Source of the DNA: Thermomonas beijingensis
GTDB lineage: Bacteria; Pseudomonadota; Gammaproteobacteria; Xanthomonadales; Xanthomonadaceae
DNA length: 64,000 nucleotides
Direction of reading: 5' to 3'
NCBI RefSeq assembly: GCF_020034655.1
Contig: NZ_JAIQDJ010000001.1
Location: 496,001-560,000 of the forward strand
In this document: positions 57,735 to 64,000 of the stretch, one piece after another
Position numbering within the stretch: the stretch's first letter is position 1
How the letters are laid out: each line of letters opens with the position of its first letter
Program-made: the position numbers and the translations under genes
Notes under the pieces: model-generated
What the model was told of the DNA's origin: nothing
The model's database searches: none
The model's input: the letters and a program-made list of their open reading frames with translations, nothing else

Positions 57735-58934
57735 ATGCCTCAGCTCGCCCGGCGTGTTGGTCGCGCCAAGCCCAGCGTCATCATGCAAGTTGCCGAAAAA
57801 GCCAAGCGCCTGAAGGCCGAAGGCCGCGACATCATCAGTTTCTCCATTGGCGTTCCCAACTTCCTGCCCGGTGAGCATGTGTATGCCGCTGCGCGCGAAG
57901 CACTGGCCAAAGACAGCGGTCAGTACGGTAGCAACCGCGGCACCGATGCACTGCTGGATGCGTTTATCGCACATATGGAAGCGTTGGGCCTGAGCGGCTA
58001 TGGCCGTGCCAATTGCTCCACCGGTATTGGCGCCAAGCACGTGATCTACAACCTGGCCGAGGCGCTGTTGGACGAAGGCGACACCATCGTCTTCCCCACG
58101 CCGTACTGGACCAGTTACATGGACATCGCGGAAATCGTGAATGCCAAGGTCGATTTGCTGGCTTGCCCGGCTTCGCAGGATTACAAAGTGACGCCAGCAC
58201 AATTGGACACGGCCTTGGCAAAGAAGCCGAAGGTTTTTCTGTTCAATAACCCGTCCAACCCCACCGGCATGGTCTATACCCGCGATGAAATCGTGGCATT
58301 GGCCGATGTGCTGGTGAAGTACCCGGACACCTGGATCATCACCGACGATATCTACAACAGGATGTTGTTTGACGGCTTGGAGTACGCGAACTTCATGCAG
58401 GTCCACCCGCAACTGCGCGAGCGCACCATCTTTATCGACTCGCTGTCCAAGACCTACGGCATGCCGGGTTGGCGGGTCGGCTTCATGGCGGGGCCGGAAT
58501 CGGTGGCCAAGGCGATTACCACGCTCAATTCCAACCACATCACCAATCTTCCGGAAATCGTCACCGCTGCTGCAATTGCCGCGCTGACGGGTCCGCAGGA
58601 TGTGCCCACCGAAAAGTGCGCGGAGTTCCAAGCCAAGCGCGATCAGGTGATGGCGGTGATGAATGCCATTCCCGGCGTGGTTTGCCCGCGGCCACAGGGT
58701 GCGTTCTATGTGTTCCCGGATATCAGCTGCGCATTTGGCAAAACGCATGGCGGCGTCAAGATTGGCAACGATGTGGACTTCTGCAATGTGCTGCTGGATG
58801 CCAAGGGCGTGGCCTGCGTGCCGGGTTCGGCATTCGGTGAGCCCAATGCACTGCGCATCAGCTACACCTGCCCCACGCCGCAACTGGTGCCCGGCTTGAC
58901 CCGCATCCAGGAATTCTTTGCCGAATTGGTTTGA
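57735..58934 (+). CDS. Class I/II pyridoxal-phosphate aminotransferase
   Basis: 399 residues from ATG 57735. The fold-type I PLP lysine is Lys239 in DSLSKTYGMPGWRVGFMAG; NNPSNPTGMVY and TDDIYNRMLFDG are conserved cofactor segments. It is of the aspartate aminotransferase-like class (about 400 residues). The exact amino acid substrate cannot be assigned. The 446-residue frame from 57594 begins in the intergenic region. Confidence 0.9.
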   Translation: MPQLARRVGRAKPSVIMQVAEKAKRLKAEGRDIISFSIGVPNFLPGEHVYAAAREALAKDSGQYGSNRGTDALLDAFIAHMEALGLSGYGRANCSTGIGAKHVIYNLAEALLDEGDTIVFPTPYWTSYMDIAEIVNAKVDLLACPASQDYKVTPAQLDTALAKKPKVFLFNNPSNPTGMVYTRDEIVALADVLVKYPDTWIITDDIYNRMLFDGLEYANFMQVHPQLRERTIFIDSLSKTYGMPGWRVGFMAGPESVAKAITTLNSNHITNLPEIVTAAAIAALTGPQDVPTEKCAEFQAKRDQVMAVMNAIPGVVCPRPQGAFYVFPDISCAFGKTHGGVKIGNDVDFCNVLLDAKGVACVPGSAFGEPNALRISYTCPTPQLVPGLTRIQEFFAELV

Positions 58935-58950
58935 TCCTTGCTGCACACAC

Positions 58951-58974
58951 CGATGCGGCGCTTGCGCCGCATCG
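58951..58974 (+). terminator. Hairpin between the aminotransferase and mdh
   Basis: CGATGCGGCG (58951-58960) and CGCCGCATCG (58965-58974) form a perfect ten-pair stem with loop CTTG. It is followed by CCATTTT and then the mdh ribosome-binding site, so it may be a weak terminator or an attenuator for mdh. Confidence 0.6.
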
Positions 58975-58994
58975 CCATTTTGAGGAGTTGAATG

Positions 58995-59978
<984 letters not shown>

Positions 59979-60011
59979 GTACACGCCGCCGTTTCATTTG
60001 CAGTACCTCAA

Positions 60012-60038
60012 AGGGCTGGCCATGTGCCGGCCCTTTTT
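60012..60038 (+). terminator. Rho-independent terminator after mdh
   Basis: AGGGCTGGC (60012-60020), loop CATGT, GCCGGCCCT (60026-60034, one G-T pair), then T-run to 60038. It ends the mdh transcript 34 bases after its stop. Confidence 0.85.
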
Positions 60039-60118
60039 GCGTGTATTTTGACAGGAAAGCATGGTGTAACTCCGGAAGCCGACGTGGGGCACTCAATCTA
60101 GATACATGGAGGGGGGCG

Positions 60119-60199
60119 ATGGCGCTGCAAATGCGATCCCTGTCCGCACATCACCGGCGGCCAGCTTGGGTGCGGCGTACGCGCGGTGCTGGCTGGTGA
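60119..60199 (+). CDS. Possible 26-codon leader peptide coupled to TPR paralogue 2
   Basis: An ATG at 60119 has a strong GGAGG six bases upstream (60108-60112). The frame encodes MALQMRSLSAHHRRPAWV and eight more residues, then stops with TGA at 60197-60199. That stop overlaps the GTG at 60196 as GTGA, the same overlap type used by the downstream genes. It could be a translated leader that couples or regulates the TPR operon, or a chance frame. There is no homology to support it. Confidence 0.3.
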   Translation: MALQMRSLSAHHRRPAWVRRTRGAGW

Positions 60200-62007
60200 A
60201 TCTGATCGCCGAACTCAGGCGCCGCAATGTGCTGCGTGCCGCCACGTTTTATGCGGCAGCAGCGTGGTTGCTGATGCAAGTGGCAACCCAAGTGCTACCG
60301 TATTTCGGCATTGATACTGCGGTGTTGCGCTGGTTCGTGCTGGCGTTGGTGGCGGGATTTCCGCTGGCGATGCTGGTGGCCTGGTTCTACGAATGGACAC
60401 CAGACGGCCTCAAGCGTGAACACGAGGTTGCACCAGAGGACTCGATCACCGTTGAGACCGGGCGGAAGTTGAACACCTGGATCATCGGAGTGCTGAGCTT
60501 GATCGTGGTCTTCTTGCTGGTGGACACCTTCATGCCGCGTGGGGATGCTGATGCAGGGATGGATAAATCAATTGCGGTGCTGCCGTTCATTGATAGTGAC
60601 AACGATGGCAAGGAACAGTATTTCTCTGATGGGCTGAGCGAGAACCTGATCATTGCATTGACCCAATTCAGTGGCCTGAAGGTGATCAGCCGCAACTCCT
60701 CGTTCCAGTTTCGCGGTAATCGCCCCGATAGCGCTGCCATCGGCCGCAAATTGGGTGTGGCGTACTTGTTGGAGGGCAGCGTACGCAGGGCTGGCGGGCA
60801 GGTGAGTATCAATATCGAGCTGATCAAGGCCCGCGATGGCGACACGCTGTGGTCGCAGCGCTATCAACGACCGTATCTCGGATTGTTTGCCTTGCAAGAA
60901 GAAATCACCACCGCCGTAGCCACAGCGCTGCAAGCGGAGCTGGTCAGCATCCCCGGCGCGGTACCGCAAAGTGACCACCCGCCGAGCGGAAATCTTGGGG
61001 CGTACAACGCCTATTTGCAGGGCGAATTCTATTTTCAGCGTCGCAGCGAGGCCGACTATCGCAAGGCGATTGATGCGTACGAGGCGGCGGTTCGGCTGGA
61101 TCCAAACTACGCGCTGGCATATGCCGGCCTGACCCGTGCGCAGACGGACTTGGCAGGTTACTACCAGTCCGGAAATGCAGCGCTGGTGGCCTATGCCAAG
61201 GCCAGAACTGCCTCGGCGACCGCCTTGCGCTTGGGGCCGCAGTTGGCACGTGTGCATGCTGCGCGCGGCTATCTTGTGTTGAATGCCGATATGGATTTCG
61301 CGACCGCGGAAACAGAATTGCGCAAAGCGTTGGCGCTGGCCCCCAACAGCAGCGATGTGCAATCCCAGTTGGGCTTGCTGTTGGCAACGCTGGGTCATTT
61401 GAACCAGGCGATCGCGTTGACCAGGCGTTCGATCGAAAGCGATCCGCTGTATTCGGAGGGCTACACATTGTTGGCGGCCTTCCAGTCCGGTCTTGGCCAG
61501 TTGGACGCGGCAGAGCAGGCCATTCGCAAGTCGATTGAATTACAGCCGGGGGCTGGCTTCGAGCGCGTGCAGTTGGCGATGATCGCGATTCAGCGGGATG
61601 ACGAAGTTGCGGCGACAGCTGCAGTCAATCAAGTCAATGACGAAGGCGGTTGGCTGCAGATCGCGCAAGCCTTCGTCACTCAAATCGGCCACGATCGGAA
61701 TGCCGCCGATGCCGCCTTGCAACACTTGATCGACACCCAGGCCGACATCTCCGCCTTCCAAATTGCCGAGACCTATGCGTTGCGGCAACAGCCGGACAAA
61801 GTATTTGAATGGCTAAATACCGCGTATGCCAACCGGGATCCTGGCATCAACCGGATCTGGTTTGATCCTTTCATCCTGCGCTACAAGGCGGATCCGCGTT
61901 TCATTGCATTTTGCCGCAAGGTTGGACTGCCGGAGACGGGAGAGGGGGTGATGGTGGCGTCGTTGGGGGGGCGGCCTGCAGCCGTTGGCAAGGCGGTGGC
62001 TCCGTGA
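60196..62007 (+). CDS. Membrane-anchored TolB-like/TPR protein (paralogue 2 of 3)
   Basis: 603 residues from a GTG at 60196, chosen because it starts just before the conserved LIAELRRRNVLRAATFYAAA; an ATG at 60106 in the same frame lacks a ribosome-binding site. Two membrane helices, loop EWTPDGLKREHE, a third helix near residue 95-115, then SIAVLPFIDSDNDG, YFSDGLSENLIIAL, YLLEGSVRRAGG and TPR repeats, ending RDPG...RYKADPRFIAFCRKVGLP. It shares this layout with paralogues 1 and 3. The C-terminal part is predicted to be periplasmic. Function unknown. The stop overlaps paralogue 3 by GTGA. Confidence 0.82.
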   Translation: MNLIAELRRRNVLRAATFYAAAAWLLMQVATQVLPYFGIDTAVLRWFVLALVAGFPLAMLVAWFYEWTPDGLKREHEVAPEDSITVETGRKLNTWIIGVLSLIVVFLLVDTFMPRGDADAGMDKSIAVLPFIDSDNDGKEQYFSDGLSENLIIALTQFSGLKVISRNSSFQFRGNRPDSAAIGRKLGVAYLLEGSVRRAGGQVSINIELIKARDGDTLWSQRYQRPYLGLFALQEEITTAVATALQAELVSIPGAVPQSDHPPSGNLGAYNAYLQGEFYFQRRSEADYRKAIDAYEAAVRLDPNYALAYAGLTRAQTDLAGYYQSGNAALVAYAKARTASATALRLGPQLARVHAARGYLVLNADMDFATAETELRKALALAPNSSDVQSQLGLLLATLGHLNQAIALTRRSIESDPLYSEGYTLLAAFQSGLGQLDAAEQAIRKSIELQPGAGFERVQLAMIAIQRDDEVAATAAVNQVNDEGGWLQIAQAFVTQIGHDRNAADAALQHLIDTQADISAFQIAETYALRQQPDKVFEWLNTAYANRDPGINRIWFDPFILRYKADPRFIAFCRKVGLPETGEGVMVASLGGRPAAVGKAVAP

Positions 62008-63845
62008 ACAGGCGCGCATCGTTCATCAGTGAATTACGACGGCGCAATGTGTTTCGTGCGGCGACGTTTTACGCGGCGTCTGCGTGGCTGCTGGTCGAGG
62101 TGGTTACCCAGTTGTCTTCGCTATTTGACGTGCCGAACTGGGCGGTGCGCTGGATCGTCATTGCGGCCGTGGTGGGGTTTCCGTTTGCGATGACCTTTGC
62201 GTGGTTGTATGAGTGGACGCCCAGCGGAATCAAGCGCGAGAGCGATATCGCAGCGGGCGATTCGGTCACCCATTTGACCGGCAAGCAACTGGATCGACTC
62301 ATCATTCTGGTGCTGGCGCTTGCCACGTTGGTGCTGCTGGCCAACAAGTTCGTGCTGCACCCGCGCATGCTGGCATTGCAAGATCACTCGATTGCCGTGC
62401 TGCCGCTGGTCAATGCCAATCGTGATGCGCAGGAGCAATATTTTTCCGATGGTCTGTCAGAGGATTTGATTGCGGCGTTGTCGCGGTTTCATGGCTTGAA
62501 AGTGATCAACCGCAACTCGACGTTCAAGTTTCGTGACAGCCATGAAGACAGCAACAGCATCGGCAAGCAGCTGGGTGCCGCACATTTGTTGGGTGGCAGT
62601 GTGCGGCGGCAGGGCGGGCGCATCGAAGTCATGCTGGAATTGATTCGGGCACAGGACGGCAGCACGCTGTGGTCGCAGCGTTATGAGCGGCCGTACGCCG
62701 ATTTGTTTGTGTTGCAGGATGAAATCAGCGCATCTGTCGTGCACGCGCTGCAAGCAAGACTGGTGCCGGGCTCGCGCCGCGCAACTACCGGAGATCGTCC
62801 TGCGAGCGGTGATTTGGATGCGTACAATGCATTTCTGCAGGGCAGTTTCTACGAGGCACGCGGCAGCGAAGCAGACTATCGCAAGGCGATTGACTACTAC
62901 ACGCAGGCCTGCAAGATCGACCCCGGTTACGCGAATGCGCACGCCGCACAGTCATTGGTCGCCACCCGCTTGGCCGGTCGTTTTTTAGAGGGTGATGCAA
63001 TGCGTGATGCCTATGCCATCGCACGCAAAGAAGCGGCGCAGGCATTAGCGCTGGCACCCGATTCGGCGCTGGCCTATCTTGCGCGTGGCCGCTTGCGGGT
63101 TTGGGCCGATTTCGATTGGCGGCGCGGCGAGGCGGACTTTCAGCGCGCACTGCAACTGGACCCCAGCAATGACGCCGCCAGGATTGCGTTAGGGGAGGTA
63201 GAGGCCACCCTGGGGCGGCCTGCCGTTGCGGCCCGGTTGACCGAACAGGCATTGGTCAACGATAGTCTCAACGCGCGTGCGTGGCATGCACTTGGCACCT
63301 ACTTGATGTCACTGCAACGGCTCGACGAGGCCGCCGCCAAGTTTCACAAAGCTGCCGAATTGCAACCGGGGATGTTTGGCAATCAAGAGCAGTTGGCCAT
63401 CATTGCAATCTTGCGCGGCGATGCGGCTGCAGCAATGCATGAAGCGCAGTTGGAGCATGCAGGGGATTGGCGCAATGCGGCACTGGCGCGCAGCTTGCAG
63501 ATTGGCCAGGACCGCAAGGCTGCCGACGCCGCCTTGGCCGACTTGATCGCGCATCAGGCCGGCAAAGCCGCCTACCAAATCGCGCAGGTGCAAGCGCTGC
63601 GTGGCGAGGCTGACCAAGCTTTCTTTTGGCTGGACCGGGCATGGGCGAATCGTGATGCCGGGATCAGTCTGTTGCTGTTTGATCCGCTGATGGTGAACTT
63701 GCGCACGGATCCTCGATTTGTGCAGTTCTGTGCCAAGGCGGGGCTGCCGGCGGCTCCCATCTCACCTGCGCATCCGGCCACGGCGATGGCTATGCGCCAC
63801 TTTTCATTCACTCCTGCAAGCGCAATCGAAAATGCAATCGTATGA
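62004..63845 (+). CDS. Membrane-anchored TolB-like/TPR protein (paralogue 3 of 3)
   Basis: 613 residues from GTG 62004, overlapping the upstream stop. FISELRRRNVFRAATFYAAS, two helices, EWTPSGIKRESD, a third helix, then SIAVLPLVNANRDAQEQYFS, HLLGGSVRRQGG, SQRYERPYADLFVLQDEISA and TPR repeats, ending RDAG...DPRFVQFCAKAGLP. It is closest in layout to paralogue 2, suggesting tandem duplication. The stop overlaps the next start by ATGA, tying the pair to the cupin-like gene. Confidence 0.82.
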   Translation: MNRRASFISELRRRNVFRAATFYAASAWLLVEVVTQLSSLFDVPNWAVRWIVIAAVVGFPFAMTFAWLYEWTPSGIKRESDIAAGDSVTHLTGKQLDRLIILVLALATLVLLANKFVLHPRMLALQDHSIAVLPLVNANRDAQEQYFSDGLSEDLIAALSRFHGLKVINRNSTFKFRDSHEDSNSIGKQLGAAHLLGGSVRRQGGRIEVMLELIRAQDGSTLWSQRYERPYADLFVLQDEISASVVHALQARLVPGSRRATTGDRPASGDLDAYNAFLQGSFYEARGSEADYRKAIDYYTQACKIDPGYANAHAAQSLVATRLAGRFLEGDAMRDAYAIARKEAAQALALAPDSALAYLARGRLRVWADFDWRRGEADFQRALQLDPSNDAARIALGEVEATLGRPAVAARLTEQALVNDSLNARAWHALGTYLMSLQRLDEAAAKFHKAAELQPGMFGNQEQLAIIAILRGDAAAAMHEAQLEHAGDWRNAALARSLQIGQDRKAADAALADLIAHQAGKAAYQIAQVQALRGEADQAFFWLDRAWANRDAGISLLLFDPLMVNLRTDPRFVQFCAKAGLPAAPISPAHPATAMAMRHFSFTPASAIENAIV

Positions 63846-64000
63846 GTAGCCAGATCGAGGAATACGGCAACGGCCAGTGCGTTGATTCGCAGGCATTCGA
63901 GCTTGCCGATGTTGTCGCTGCGGGTCAGCCACGCGTACTGCGCGGCTTGTGTCGGGACTGGCCATTGGTGCAAGCGGCGTATCAATCACACAGTGCATTC
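63842..64000 (+). CDS. Probable cupin-like (Cupin_8/JmjC) protein, N-terminus only
   Basis: The first 53 codons only; the window ends. The start overlaps the TPR stop as ATGA. The visible part includes VVAAGQPRVLRGLCRDWPLV, which resembles the N-terminal segment of Cupin_8/JmjC-like 2-oxoglutarate oxygenase proteins (a G-x-P-x-V-L-R-G-L...W pattern). No metal-binding residues are visible yet, so the call is provisional. Confidence 0.55.
   Translation, partial: MSSQIEEYGNGQCVDSQAFELADVVAAGQPRVLRGLCRDWPLVQAAYQSHSAF

Overview
The window is a chromosomal housekeeping segment of a gammaproteobacterium, most likely a member of the Xanthomonadaceae (Lysobacteraceae). The evidence is gene order and protein style: TPR protein-lolB-ispE-tRNA-Gln-prs-rplY-pth-ychF, then tRNA-Tyr/Gly/Thr-tuf-tRNA-Trp-secE-nusG-rplKAJL-rpoBC-rpsLG-fusA-tuf-S10-spc-alpha operons as one uninterrupted block. 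A class II DAHP synthase and several membrane TolB-like/TPR proteins support the same placement. The genus cannot be fixed from the sequence. I found no insertion sequence, prophage, CRISPR array or rRNA.

Region by region. At 1-2084 (minus) lie a truncated TPR-sulfotransferase, a DUF2069 membrane protein and wrbA, coupled by 4-base start/stop overlaps. At 2154-5919 (plus) are a YihY-type membrane protein, a thioredoxin-fold lipoprotein and the first TolB-like/TPR membrane protein. At 5909-9967 (minus) are hemA-prfA-GNAT and a small HTH protein coupled to a PPK2 polyphosphate kinase. At 10066-16887 (plus) is the TPR-lolB-ispE-tRNA-Gln-prs-rplY-pth-ychF series, in which the tRNA begins inside the ispE stop codon.

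From 16987 to about 50802 all genes are on the plus strand and encode translation, transcription and Sec export machinery. This block has two nearly identical tuf genes, RNA polymerase alpha, beta and beta-prime, SecE and SecY, NusG, EF-G and most ribosomal proteins of the str, S10, spc and alpha operons. Between the tightly packed genes are a few long gaps full of inverted repeats and promoter-like hexamers. They lie before rplJ, between rplL and rpoB, before rpsL, before rpsJ, inside spc at three places, before rpsM, and between rpoA and rplQ. These are the best candidates for undescribed cis-regulation here. rpmJ, often found after secY, is absent from that position.

From 50854 onward come dsbB, a class II DAHP synthase, an amidase lipoprotein, a DUF2127-like protein and typA (the last three on minus), then ppiB, an aminotransferase and mdh. 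mdh has a core with unusual leucine codon choice. The window closes with two tandem TolB-like/TPR membrane proteins coupled to the start of a probable cupin-like (Cupin_8/JmjC) gene cut by the window edge. That last cluster, preceded by a possible coupled leader peptide, is the least explained gene set here.
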